Notes under the pieces: model-generated | Seen by the model: only the letters and a program-made list of their open reading frames with translations | Databases searched by the model: none | Told to the model about the DNA's origin: nothing | Assembly (NCBI GenBank): GCA_020632885.1 | Contig: JACKEQ010000019.1 | Coordinates: forward strand, 49,103 to 113,102 | Length of the DNA: 64,000 bases | Reading direction: 5' to 3' | Source: Alphaproteobacteria bacterium | GTDB taxonomy: Bacteria; Myxococcota_A; UBA796; GCA-2862545 | In this document: positions 15,978 to 24,882 of the stretch, piece by piece | How positions within the stretch are numbered: position 1 is the first letter of the stretch | Layout: each line of letters starts with the position of its first letter | Made by a program: the position numbers and the translations under genes

Positions 15978-18347
15978 CTACTCGTCGTCGTTGACGTAGC
16001 CGAGCGTGCGGAGCTGCTCGTCGAGCTCCTCGTTGCTCGTGGGCACCTCGACGTCCGCGGGCACGGGGACCAGATCGATGCCGACCGTGACGGTGTGGCC
16101 CCCCGGACCCGGCAGCGACACGGTCTCGCCGGTCCACTCGGTGGTCCACGGCGCCCCTGACGGCGAGGTGTAGCGCACCTCCACGCGCCGGACGTCCGTG
16201 AGGGGGACCTCGGGCAGCACGTAGATCTCGCCGGGCAACGGGCGGCCCGTCGCCTCCACGACGTTGCCCTTCACGGCCGCGCCGCCCGGGTTGTTGAGGC
16301 CCTGCCAGGCCGCGCGCACGGGCACCCCGATGTCGATCTGGAGGGCGCCGTCCACGGGCCAGCGCTTGTTCCCGGGCGCACGAACGCTCAGCACGGGGAC
16401 GAACGTGCGCCCGAGGGTGCTGGAGAGGGCCTCCCGCATCTCGGCGGTTCCCCCGGGCTGCACGGCCCGCGGGGACAGCTCACCGGGGTCCTTCGCGAGG
16501 TCGAACGCGCTCACGGTGTGCAGCGTGGCGATGGACTTCGTCCCGTGGTCGAGGAGCGCCCAGGAGTCCTGGTTGCGCAGCGTCCGGCCGATAACCTGCG
16601 GCCGCGCGCGGAGGTCCGCGCCGTCGCCGCCCCGGAGCACGGACAGCAGGCTGGACCCGTCCATCTCGGGGGGCACGGGCTCCCCGAGCAGGTCGAGCAC
16701 CGTGGGCGCGAGGTCGAGCAGGCTCACGGGCACGTCGTTGCGGGACGGCGAGATGCCGGGTGCCCTCACGATCAGCGGCACGCGCACGAGCTCGTCCCAG
16801 AGGGCGTGGCCATGCTCGGCCCCGCCGTGGTCCCAGAGCTCCTCGCCGTGGTCGCTGTGCAGGATGACGATGTCGTCGGGCCGCAGCGCCGCGAAGAGCT
16901 CGCCGAGGGCGGAGTCCACGAACTGCACCGTCTGATCGTAGCGATCGGAGGCGTACTTCCGGACGGCGGGGTCCTTCATGTCCTCCATGTCGTACAGCCC
17001 GTACCGCCTGGGGACCGGGTGCTGGGTGCCCACGTACATCGACGCGAAGGGCTCCGGCTCGTTGTACGGGAGGTGGTTGTCCATGAGCTGGAAGAGCACG
17101 AGCTGGTCGCGGTCGGGCTGCTTGTCGAGCTCGCCGAGCACGAAGCGCACCTGGCCGGGCGCATTGTGGAGGAAGTTGTAGTCGTACGCGCCCCACTCAC
17201 GGTCCATGCCCATGGCCGGCGCGATGAACGCGTTGTTGACGTACGCAGCCGTCTTCCAACCCCGCTCCGCGAGCAGGCCGTGAAGCGTGCGTGCGTCGTC
17301 CCACTCCTCCGGCTGACGGCCCGTGAACGCGGTGCGCACGGAGGGCAGGGTCCACGGGGCCACCGAGCGCGCCTGCTCGAAGACCACCGCAGAGTCGGCG
17401 AGCGCGTCGATGTTCGCGGTCTTCCGGGCCGCGCCGTACGTGCCGAGCCGATCGGCCCGGAGGGTGTCGACGAAGACGATGATCACGCGCCTGCCCTGGT
17501 CCTTCGGCGTGAGGAGCACGGGGTCGCGGAAGAACATCCAGTCGAGGGTCGCGTCGTCGCCGGCCTCGGAGAGGAGCTGCACGGTGGCCGGGAAGCCCGC
17601 CAGATGCGCGGGCACCACGGCCTCCAGGTCGCAGCCCACGGACGGCGTGAGGTCGCAGGAGGCCGACGCCACGACCGCCCCGTCCACGACGACCTGGATC
17701 GACGCCGTCGCACCTGTGCTCTTCACGCCCTCGATGGTGACCTCGGGCCGCAGGAGCTCGGCGCGCGTCCGCAGCACCGCGCGGTTCGGGACCACCACGT
17801 CCCAGGACGCCTCGCCCGGTGGGGGCAGGTAGACCCCGCGCGTGACCGTGGCGCCGATCTCCTCGGTGCGCAGCGCGAAGGCCGCAGGGTCCTTCGCGGA
17901 GGCCCCGTCGCGGCTGGCCTCGATGCGGAAGGCCTTCTGGTACGACACCTCCACGGAGTCCGCCGTGAGGGGCCGGTCTTCGGGGACACGCACCGTGATG
18001 TTGTGCTTGTCCACGATCCAGGTCCACGGGCGCAGACCGCCGGCGTACACGAAGCGCGGGCTGCCACCCTTCAGCCGCATGCCGAGCCCGGCGGGCTGGC
18101 GGGCCGCGGAGTGGGAGAGGAACACCGACCGGAACGGGAGCTTCCCGCGGTACTCCACGTAGCCCGCCCCCTGCCCCACCCGCTTCAGGTCGAGGAGCGG
18201 CACCCAGTCGACGAGCGGCGTGGGCCGGTGGGACGAGCCGAACCGGAGGTCGGTCGGCGCCATGAGGGCGAGTGGGAACACGGCGTCGATCGGGTCGACC
18301 GGCGGCGGCCCGACTCCGCATCCGAGGGCGAGGACGGCGAGCAGCAT
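15978..18347 (-). CDS. Sulfatase-family lipoprotein (alkaline-phosphatase superfamily)
   Basis: The 789-aa product starts MLLAVLALGCGVGPP, a lipoprotein signal with an LALGC lipobox, so it is probably anchored in the envelope. A beta-rich N-terminal part of about 265 residues precedes the sulfatase domain. That domain has FVDTLRADRLGTYG (metal ligand Asp), APWTLPSVRTAFTG (nucleophile region) and DHGEELWDHGG...EHGHALWDE (metal ligands). The protein ends EELDEQLRTLGYV, typical of the family. The nucleophile position holds Thr rather than Cys or Ser, so a formylglycine-type sulfatase is unlikely and phospho- or transferase chemistry is possible. ATG 18347 is chosen for the lipobox; the frame extends to 18497 without homology. 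It lies 37 bases after ftsW. Confidence 0.83.
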   Translation of the reverse strand: MLLAVLALGCGVGPPPVDPIDAVFPLALMAPTDLRFGSSHRPTPLVDWVPLLDLKRVGQGAGYVEYRGKLPFRSVFLSHSAARQPAGLGMRLKGGSPRFVYAGGLRPWTWIVDKHNITVRVPEDRPLTADSVEVSYQKAFRIEASRDGASAKDPAAFALRTEEIGATVTRGVYLPPPGEASWDVVVPNRAVLRTRAELLRPEVTIEGVKSTGATASIQVVVDGAVVASASCDLTPSVGCDLEAVVPAHLAGFPATVQLLSEAGDDATLDWMFFRDPVLLTPKDQGRRVIIVFVDTLRADRLGTYGAARKTANIDALADSAVVFEQARSVAPWTLPSVRTAFTGRQPEEWDDARTLHGLLAERGWKTAAYVNNAFIAPAMGMDREWGAYDYNFLHNAPGQVRFVLGELDKQPDRDQLVLFQLMDNHLPYNEPEPFASMYVGTQHPVPRRYGLYDMEDMKDPAVRKYASDRYDQTVQFVDSALGELFAALRPDDIVILHSDHGEELWDHGGAEHGHALWDELVRVPLIVRAPGISPSRNDVPVSLLDLAPTVLDLLGEPVPPEMDGSSLLSVLRGGDGADLRARPQVIGRTLRNQDSWALLDHGTKSIATLHTVSAFDLAKDPGELSPRAVQPGGTAEMREALSSTLGRTFVPVLSVRAPGNKRWPVDGALQIDIGVPVRAAWQGLNNPGGAAVKGNVVEATGRPLPGEIYVLPEVPLTDVRRVEVRYTSPSGAPWTTEWTGETVSLPGPGGHTVTVGIDLVPVPADVEVPTSNEELDEQLRTLGYVNDDE

Positions 18348-18384
18348 GGCCGGGGGATAACCGCCCCGGCGGACCGGGGCAGCC

Positions 18385-19527
18385 TCAGCCGACGGGGACG
18401 AGCTGCTCCATGTCCAGCTCGGACGACACCGCGCCCTCCATGCTGACCCGGAGCAGGAGCCCGACCACCAGCGAGTGCGCCATGGCCGCGCTGGCACCGT
18501 AGGACATGAACGGCAGCACGAGGCCCTTGTTGGGCATCAGACCGCCCACGACGCCGAGGTTGATGACGCACTGGGCGCCCACGAGCGACGCGAGCCCCAC
18601 CGCCACCAGCATGCAGAAGAGGTCCTGGCTCCGGCTCGCGATGACCAGCGCCCGCCACACCAGCGCCAGGAACAGGAGCACCATGATGGACCAACCGACG
18701 GCCCCGAGCTCCTCGCCCACGACCGCGCTGATGAAGTCCGTGTGGGCCTCCGGGAGGAAGCCGCGCTGGGCGACCCCGCTCGCGAGCCCCTGCCCGAACA
18801 GGCCGCCCGTGGCGAGCGCGATCCACCCCTGCACCACCTGGTAGCCCGCGCCGGACTGGTCCTTGAAGGGGTCGGTGAAGCTGATCAGGCGCACCATCCG
18901 GTACGGCTCCACCGCGATGAGCACGGCGAGCCCGGCTCCAGCGGCGCCGCCGAGGGTGAACAGCCACCGCCACGGCAGGCCCGCCACGAAGAGCAGGACC
19001 CCCGCGAGCCCGATGAGGATGACGGTGGTGCCGAAGTCCTTCTGGGGCAGCATGAACACGAGCGGGAGGGCGAGCAGCACGACGGACACGGCCAGCACGG
19101 CGTGGTCGCGGAGCTTGCCCTGGTTGATGGAGAGGTAGTGCGCCAGGCCCACCACGAGCGCGATCTTCATGAACTCCGAGGGCTGGACGTTCACCGGGCC
19201 GAGCCGGAACCAGCGGGTGGCGCCGTTGGCCGTGTGGGCGAGCGGGGTGAGCACCATGAGGAGCGAGAGCAGGCTGGTGACGTAGGCCGGCCAGACGAGC
19301 CGGCGGAGGACGCGGATCGGGGTGAGCAGGATGGCCGTGGTGAGCGTGAGACCCACGCCGATACCGGCCACCTGGCGCACCACGAAGCGGAAGGCGTCGC
19401 CGTAGCGGGCGTCCGCCTCGAGCGAGCTCGCCGAGAGGATCATGAGCACGCCGAGCCCGGCCAGCAGGCCGTAGATCACGGCGAGCGGCCAGTCGATACG
19501 GGTGAGCTTGTGGAGTTGCTCGTCCAT
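18385..19527 (-). CDS. ftsW: Peptidoglycan glycosyltransferase FtsW (SEDS family)
   Basis: The 380-aa product has about ten transmembrane helices. SEDS motifs are visible: NVQPSEFMKIALVVGLAHYL, GQGLASGVAQRGFLPEAHTD with the VVGEELG that follows, and NLGVVGGLMPNKGLVLPFMS. SEDS proteins polymerise lipid II glycan strands together with a class B PBP. Next to murD in a dcw cluster it is FtsW rather than RodA. The ATG at 19527 overlaps the murD stop (TGATG). No ftsI or other class B PBP lies nearby. The murG gene that normally follows ftsW is absent. Confidence 0.95.
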   Translation of the reverse strand: MDEQLHKLTRIDWPLAVIYGLLAGLGVLMILSASSLEADARYGDAFRFVVRQVAGIGVGLTLTTAILLTPIRVLRRLVWPAYVTSLLSLLMVLTPLAHTANGATRWFRLGPVNVQPSEFMKIALVVGLAHYLSINQGKLRDHAVLAVSVVLLALPLVFMLPQKDFGTTVILIGLAGVLLFVAGLPWRWLFTLGGAAGAGLAVLIAVEPYRMVRLISFTDPFKDQSGAGYQVVQGWIALATGGLFGQGLASGVAQRGFLPEAHTDFISAVVGEELGAVGWSIMVLLFLALVWRALVIASRSQDLFCMLVAVGLASLVGAQCVINLGVVGGLMPNKGLVLPFMSYGASAAMAHSLVVGLLLRVSMEGAVSSELDMEQLVPVG

Positions 19528-20822
19528 CAGGTCTCCTGGGCCGTGGTCGCCATGCGGGCGAACTCCCGCCCGCGGTGGGCGAAGTCCGTGAAGGCGTCGA
19601 AGCTCGCGCACCCCGGCGAGAGGAGCACGTCGTCACCGGGGGCCGAGCGCTCGCGGGCGAGCTCCACGGCGTCCCCGAGCGACCCGACGAGCGTGGAGGC
19701 CACTCCGACCCCGGCCAGCTCGGCATGGATCGCGGGTCCGTCGCCGCCGAAGCAGATCACGGTGTGCACGGAGGCCAGGTGGCCCGCCAGCGCCGCGAAG
19801 CCCGGGCCCTTGCTCTGCCCGCCGAGGAGCAGGACCGTGGGCACCGTGCGCCCCTTCAGGGCGGCCAGGGTGCTCGCGACGTTGGTGGCCTTGCTGTCGT
19901 CGATCCAGCGGCGGCCGTCCGACGTGGGCACGGGCTGCATGCGGTGCTCGAGGGCGGTGAGGTCGCGGATGCCGTCCTGCACGGACCGAACGGACGCGCC
20001 CATCGCCAGCGCCAGGCCCGCCGCGACTGCCGCGTTGTCGAGGTTGTGCTCGCCGGGCACCGTCAGCCCCGAGAGGTCGATGTCCGCATCGATGTCCGGC
20101 AGACGGATGCGGGCGACACGGCCCTCGCGCACGATGCCGGGCTCGGCCCCGAGCCACGCGTGCGTGCCGGGCTTGTCGCGCACGGCCTCGCGGAGCAGGG
20201 CGTCGTCGTGGGGCACGAGAGCCAGGTCACCGGGCCCGAGGTTGTCGAACAGCCGGGCCTTCGCCGCCGCGTAGCCGCGCATGTCGCCGTGCCGGGCGAG
20301 GTGATCGGGGGTGAGGTTCAGGATGACGCCCGCGCGGGGCCGCAGGCTGCCCGGCCTCTCCAATTGATAGCTCGACAGCTCGAGGACGTAGATCGCGTAG
20401 GGGGTGTCGACCGCCGCGGAGAGCGGGGTGCCCAGGTTGCCGCCGACGAACGTGGCGTGCTCGCGCCCGAGGAGCTGCCCGGTGAAGTGGGTGACGGTCG
20501 ACTTCCCGTTGGTGCCCGTGATGCCCACGATGGGGACGTCGCCGAGGTGGTCCACGGCCAGCGCCACCTCGCTCCACACGGGGATCCCGGCAGCCTCGGC
20601 CGCGACGATGTCGGGCTGCGTGCTCGGCACACCGGGGCTCACCACGATGCGGTCCGCCGCCAGGAACGTCTCGCGCCGGTGCGGCCCGAGCTCCATCGTC
20701 ACGCCCGCGATGGGCGGGAGGTGCTCGCGGAGGTCGACCCCCGTGACGTCCCACCCCTGCTGCACGAGCAGCCGGGCAGCCGCCACGCCGGACGCACCGA
20801 GACCGAGGACGACCGCCTTCAT
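19527..20822 (-). CDS. murD: UDP-N-acetylmuramoylalanine--D-glutamate ligase
   Basis: A 431-aa Mur ligase. The N-terminal domain begins MKAVVLGLGASGVAAARLLV. The P-loop is VGITGTNGKSTVTHFTG, the middle domain has LELSSYQLE and ILNLTPDHLARH, and the C-terminal domain has WIDDSKATNVASTLAAL and LLLGGQSKGPGF, diagnostic of MurD. It adds D-Glu to UDP-MurNAc-L-Ala. The start overlaps the mraY stop (TGATG) and the stop overlaps ftsW the same way, so the three genes are translationally coupled. Confidence 0.97.
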   Translation of the reverse strand: MKAVVLGLGASGVAAARLLVQQGWDVTGVDLREHLPPIAGVTMELGPHRRETFLAADRIVVSPGVPSTQPDIVAAEAAGIPVWSEVALAVDHLGDVPIVGITGTNGKSTVTHFTGQLLGREHATFVGGNLGTPLSAAVDTPYAIYVLELSSYQLERPGSLRPRAGVILNLTPDHLARHGDMRGYAAAKARLFDNLGPGDLALVPHDDALLREAVRDKPGTHAWLGAEPGIVREGRVARIRLPDIDADIDLSGLTVPGEHNLDNAAVAAGLALAMGASVRSVQDGIRDLTALEHRMQPVPTSDGRRWIDDSKATNVASTLAALKGRTVPTVLLLGGQSKGPGFAALAGHLASVHTVICFGGDGPAIHAELAGVGVASTLVGSLGDAVELARERSAPGDDVLLSPGCASFDAFTDFAHRGREFARMATTAQET

Positions 20823-21943
20823 CAGCGGAGCTTCAGCGTGGAGAGCGCCACGAGCGCGAGGATGATGGAGATGATCCAGAACCGGACGATGATCTTGGGC
20901 TCGCTCCACCCGAGCTTCTCGTAGTGGTGGTGGATGGGCGCCATGTGGAACACGCGCTTGCCGCGCGTCTTGAAGCTCGTGACCTGGATGATCACGGAGA
21001 GCGTCTCGAGCACGAAGATGCCGCCGACGACGGCGAGCAGGATCTCGTGCTTCGTGAGCACCGCGAGGGTGGCGAGCGTGCCGCCGAGGGACAGCGAGCC
21101 CACGTCCCCCATGAAGACCTGCGCAGGGTAGGCGTTGTACCAGAGGAACCCGAGGCCAGCGCCCACCAGGGCGAACCCGAACACCGTGAGCTCCCCGACG
21201 CCCGGGAGGTACGGGATGCCGAGGTAGGCCGCGAACCGGCTGTTGCCCGCGAGGTAGGCGATGACCGCGTAGGTCGCGGCGCTCGTCATCACCGGGCCGA
21301 TCGCGAGCCCGTCGAGCCCGTCCGTCAGGTTCACCGCGTTGCTCGCGCCCACGAGGATGAACAGCGCGAACACCGGGTAGAGCCAGCCGAGCCAGGTGGG
21401 CGCGCCCGTCCAGAGGTTCGCGAAGTCGATGTGCACGGTCGTGAACAGCGGCACCGGCAGGGTCGCGTCGATGGTGCCCGAGCCGTACGCCCACGCCACC
21501 ACCCCACCGCCGATGAGGGTCTGCAGCACGAGCTTCCAGCGGCCCGCGAGCCCGTCGGCCGACTGGTACATCACCTTGCGCCAGTCGTCGTAGAACCCGA
21601 TGGCGCCGTACCCGAGCATCACGATGAGGGCCATCCAGGTCGCCGGCGTGTCGAGCCGGGCCCAGAGCAGCGTGGCCACCGAGACGCCGAACAGGATGCA
21701 CACCCCGCCCATCGTGGGCGTGCCGATCTTGTTGAGCAGGTGGCTCTCGGGCCCGTCGGAGCGGATGATCTGGTTCATCTTCTGCTGCCGCATCCAGTGG
21801 ATGAACGGCGGGAAGACGAGGTAGGCCGTGACCAGGGCCGTGATGAGGCCCCACGCCGTCCGGAACGACAGGTACTTGAAGACGTTCGTGCCCGGGAGGA
21901 TGTCCGCGAGGGGGCCCGGCTCGATGAAGAGGTGGTAGATCAT
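20822..21943 (-). CDS. mraY: Phospho-N-acetylmuramoyl-pentapeptide transferase
   Basis: The 373-aa membrane enzyme makes lipid I from UDP-MurNAc-pentapeptide and undecaprenyl phosphate. Ten hydrophobic helices are visible. Key motifs are GTPTMGG near residue 75, the catalytic NLTDGLDGLA, FMGDVGSLSLGG, and the C-terminal HMAPIHHHYEKLGWSEPKI. The length matches the family. The start ATG 21943 overlaps the murF stop as ATGA. Confidence 0.97.
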   Translation of the reverse strand: MIYHLFIEPGPLADILPGTNVFKYLSFRTAWGLITALVTAYLVFPPFIHWMRQQKMNQIIRSDGPESHLLNKIGTPTMGGVCILFGVSVATLLWARLDTPATWMALIVMLGYGAIGFYDDWRKVMYQSADGLAGRWKLVLQTLIGGGVVAWAYGSGTIDATLPVPLFTTVHIDFANLWTGAPTWLGWLYPVFALFILVGASNAVNLTDGLDGLAIGPVMTSAATYAVIAYLAGNSRFAAYLGIPYLPGVGELTVFGFALVGAGLGFLWYNAYPAQVFMGDVGSLSLGGTLATLAVLTKHEILLAVVGGIFVLETLSVIIQVTSFKTRGKRVFHMAPIHHHYEKLGWSEPKIIVRFWIISIILALVALSTLKLR

Positions 21944-23283
21944 TCGGCCTCCTGCAGCGTCGTGAGCACGCGCTCGGTGCGGGCCCCGCGGGACCCCTTG
22001 AGCAGCACGACGTCCCCTGCGACGAGCGTGCCAGCCAGCGCGTGGCCGGCGGTCTCTGGATCGTCGGCGACGAGGAGGCGCGTGCGCTTCACGGCGTCCG
22101 CGGCGGCCCCCATGCGCTCGCCCACGAGCACGATGCGGTGGAAGCCCAGGCCGTCCGCGTGGGCCGCCACCTGACGGTGGTAGGCGAGCTCGTTCGGACC
22201 GAGCTCGAGCATGTCGCCGAGCACCACGGTCTTCCGGCCGGCCAGCCCCGCGAGGGCATCCAGCGACGCCACCATCGAGGCCGGGTTCGCGTTGTAGGCG
22301 TCGTTGAAGACGCGCGCCCCGGACGGCAGATCCACGACCGCCATCCGCATCCCGACCGGCTGGTAGGACCCCAGCGCCGCCGTGGCCGCCTCGAGCCCCG
22401 CCCCGGCCGCCCAGGCCGCACCGAGGGCCAGGGCCGCATCGAGGGCGATGTGGGCGCCGAAGGCCGGCAGATCCACCGCGAACTCGCCCTCGGGGGTCGC
22501 GAACATCACGCGCATCCCGAGGGCCTCGGTGCTGGCGGTGGCGACGACGCGCACGTCCGAATCGCGTGTGCCCACCGTCACCACGCGCACACCGGCAGGC
22601 ACCGGGAGGGCCGCCACGCGCGGGTCCGCCATGTTCTTCACGAGCACGTCGCCCGGCCGGGCCGTCGCGAAGATGGCGCCCTTCTCCACGGCCACCCCGT
22701 CGAGCCCGCCGAGCTCCTGGAGGTGCGCCGGACCCACGTTCACGATGAGGCGGATGTCGGGCGTGGCGAGCTCCGCGAGGAACCCGATCTCCCCGGGCGA
22801 CGAGGTGCCCATCTCCACGACCATCGCCCGGGCCTCGGGCTCCACGGCGCAGAGCGTCATGGGCACGCCCAGGTGGTTGTTCAGGTTGCCGACGGTCTGG
22901 TGCACCGGACCGAGGGGCGAGAGCGCCAGGGCCGTGAACGCGCGGGTGGTCGTCTTGCCCGAGCTCCCGGTGAGCCCTACGACGGGCCCCGTGAACCGCG
23001 ACCGGGCGAAGCGCCCGAGGTCCTGGAGCGCCACGGTGGTGTCCGCCACCTGCACGAGGGCGCCCGGCCACGCGTCGTCCACCCGGGAGACCACGGCCCC
23101 GACGGCCCCCTGCTCCACTGCGGCCGCGACGTAGTCGTGCCCGTCGAAGCGCGCGCCGGACAGCGCCAGGAACCAGCATCCGGGCTCCAGGGCCCGCGTG
23201 TCGGTGAGCACCCGGCCTGCCGGGCCGTCCCGCACCACCGTCCCGCCGGTCGCGCGGGCGATCGTGGCTGCGTCGAATCTCAC
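21940..23283 (-). CDS. murF: UDP-N-acetylmuramoyl-tripeptide--D-alanyl-D-alanine ligase
   Basis: The 447-aa ligase adds D-Ala-D-Ala to the UDP-MurNAc tripeptide. It has the N-terminal LTDTRALEPGCWFLALSGAR, the P-loop VVGLTGSSGKTTTRAFTA, the middle NNHLGVPMTLC and the C-terminal VFNDAYNANPASM and VLGDMLELG, all typical of MurF. The GTG start at 23283 overlaps the murE stop (GTGA). P-loop TGSSGKTT is the MurF variant. Confidence 0.96.
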   Translation of the reverse strand: MRFDAATIARATGGTVVRDGPAGRVLTDTRALEPGCWFLALSGARFDGHDYVAAAVEQGAVGAVVSRVDDAWPGALVQVADTTVALQDLGRFARSRFTGPVVGLTGSSGKTTTRAFTALALSPLGPVHQTVGNLNNHLGVPMTLCAVEPEARAMVVEMGTSSPGEIGFLAELATPDIRLIVNVGPAHLQELGGLDGVAVEKGAIFATARPGDVLVKNMADPRVAALPVPAGVRVVTVGTRDSDVRVVATASTEALGMRVMFATPEGEFAVDLPAFGAHIALDAALALGAAWAAGAGLEAATAALGSYQPVGMRMAVVDLPSGARVFNDAYNANPASMVASLDALAGLAGRKTVVLGDMLELGPNELAYHRQVAAHADGLGFHRIVLVGERMGAAADAVKRTRLLVADDPETAGHALAGTLVAGDVVLLKGSRGARTERVLTTLQEAE

Positions 23284-24713
23284 GGGGCCTCCAGGGCTTC
23301 GCGCGCCACCACGCGGTCGTCGAAGGGGGTCTTCACGCCGGCGATCTCCTGCGTGGTCTCGTGGCCCTTTCCTGCCAGCAGCACGGCATCACCGGGCCGG
23401 GCGTGGGCGAGCGCCCAGCGGATGGCGGCACGACGGTCGGGCTCCTCCAGCGCCGGGGGGCGCGTCAGGCCCGCGCGCATCTCGGCGAGGATGGCGAGGG
23501 GGTCCTCGGAGCGCGGATTGTCGGACGTGAGCACCACGTGGTCCGCGAGGGCCTCGGCCACGGCGGCCATCTTCGGACGCTTGCCGCGGTCGCGGTCGCC
23601 ACCGCACCCGAACACCACCCACGTGTCGCCCGGGACCAGCTCCCTCACCACCGGGATGACGGTGCGCAGCGCGTCGTCCGAGTGCGCGTAGTCCACCACC
23701 ACCAGCAGATCGCGGTCGTTCGGCACCACCTCCAGGCGACCCGGCGCGCCGGGCACGTCCGCCAGGGCCTCGACGAGGGCGTCGAGGGGGTGCCCCAGGG
23801 CCAGGCCGATGCCGAGGGCCGCCACGATGTTCTGGGCGTTGTGCCGGCCCACCATGCGGCTCCGGAGCACGGCGGGCCCGGCGGGGGTGACGAGGTCCAG
23901 CACCATGCCCTTCGCGTCGAGCGTGCAGGCCGTGATGCGGAGGTCGGCATCGCCGGCGAAGCCGTAGGTCCACCGGTCGTCGGGCGCGCCCATGCGGCCC
24001 CAGGCAGGGTCGTCCGCGCACAGGAGCGCCCGCACCTGGCCTCCCGCGGGCCGGAGGCGTTCGAACAGCATGGCCTTCGCGTCGGCGTAGGCCTCCATCG
24101 TGCCGTGGAAGTCCAGGTGGTCCTGGGTGAGGTTCGTGAACACGCCGATATGGAAGGGGGCGGCGTCCACCCGGTGCTGCACGAGTCCGATGGAGCTCAC
24201 CTCGAGCAGCGCGACCGCCACACCGGCGTCGACCATCTCCGCGAGGAGGCCCTGCAGGATGGGGGCTTCGGGTGTCGTGAAGGACGTCTGGCGGGCCTGG
24301 CCGGCCACCGCGTTGCCGGTCGTGCCCACCCGTCCCGTGACGACCCCGAGCGCGTCGAGCATCTGCTGGGCCACCGTGGTCACGGTCGTCTTGCCGTTGG
24401 TCCCCGTCACGCCCACCAGAGCGAGCTTCTCCGCCGGATGTCCGGCGAGCTCGGCGGCGACGCGGGCGAGCACGACCTTGGTGTCGGGCACCAGCACGAG
24501 CACGCCCCGCACGTCGACCGGCCGCTGCGCGAACACCACGGGAGCCCCGCAGGTCGCAGCGAACGCGTGTCCATCGGCGTTCCCGCCCACGACGGCTACG
24601 AACGCGGAGTCCTCGCGCACGTCGCGGGAGTCGCGGGTGACGTGGCCGATCTCGGGATCGGGTCCGTCGACGCGAGGCAGATCGAGGGCCTCGAGGAGGG
24701 AGGAGAGCCGCAT
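23280..24713 (-). CDS. murE: UDP-MurNAc-L-alanyl-D-glutamate--2,6-diaminopimelate ligase
   Basis: The 477-aa ligase has the P-loop VGVTGTNGKTTVTTVAQQML, NLTQDHLDFHGTMEAYADAK, and the C-terminal LTSDNPRSEDPLAILAEMRA. DNPR is the signature for meso-diaminopimelate specificity, so this organism has a Gram-negative-type stem peptide. It is the first gene of the minus-strand dcw cluster and has a well-formed sigma70-type promoter 50-80 bases upstream. Its leader is C-rich with almost no G and no Shine-Dalgarno before the ATG. Confidence 0.97.
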   Translation of the reverse strand: MRLSSLLEALDLPRVDGPDPEIGHVTRDSRDVREDSAFVAVVGGNADGHAFAATCGAPVVFAQRPVDVRGVLVLVPDTKVVLARVAAELAGHPAEKLALVGVTGTNGKTTVTTVAQQMLDALGVVTGRVGTTGNAVAGQARQTSFTTPEAPILQGLLAEMVDAGVAVALLEVSSIGLVQHRVDAAPFHIGVFTNLTQDHLDFHGTMEAYADAKAMLFERLRPAGGQVRALLCADDPAWGRMGAPDDRWTYGFAGDADLRITACTLDAKGMVLDLVTPAGPAVLRSRMVGRHNAQNIVAALGIGLALGHPLDALVEALADVPGAPGRLEVVPNDRDLLVVVDYAHSDDALRTVIPVVRELVPGDTWVVFGCGGDRDRGKRPKMAAVAEALADHVVLTSDNPRSEDPLAILAEMRAGLTRPPALEEPDRRAAIRWALAHARPGDAVLLAGKGHETTQEIAGVKTPFDDRVVAREALEAP

Positions 24714-24763
24714 GGGAAGGACGGGGTGGGGAGGGGTGCCCGGGAGGGCGGGGGGAGATGAGG

Positions 24764-24792
24764 ATTGTAGCGGTTCTCCGGTTGTCGCTCAA
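24764..24792 (-). promoter_or_regulatory. Sigma70-type promoter of the dcw cluster (murE)
   Basis: On the minus strand TTGAGC (24792-24787) and TACAAT (24769-24764) are separated by exactly 17 bases; 4 of 6 and 5 of 6 match consensus. Transcription would start near 24757, giving a C-rich leader of about 44 bases before the murE ATG at 24713. The -35 region overlaps a GTTG-N5-CAAC inverted repeat (24781-24793) that could be an operator. Confidence 0.72.
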
Positions 24793-24843
24793 CACGAGCG
24801 CCAACATCCGGTCGCCCGTCCAGCGAGATCGATCCGCGAACGC

Positions 24844-24849
24844 CTACAA
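24844..24849 (+). promoter_or_regulatory. Candidate -10 element for the gene at 24883
   Basis: TACAAT on the plus strand sits 33 bases before the ATG at 24883. No convincing -35 element is seen 16-18 bases upstream, so activator help or an extended -10 would be needed. Confidence 0.45.
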
Positions 24850-24882
24850 TGATGCTCGCACCGACCTGGACGGCTGTTCCCG

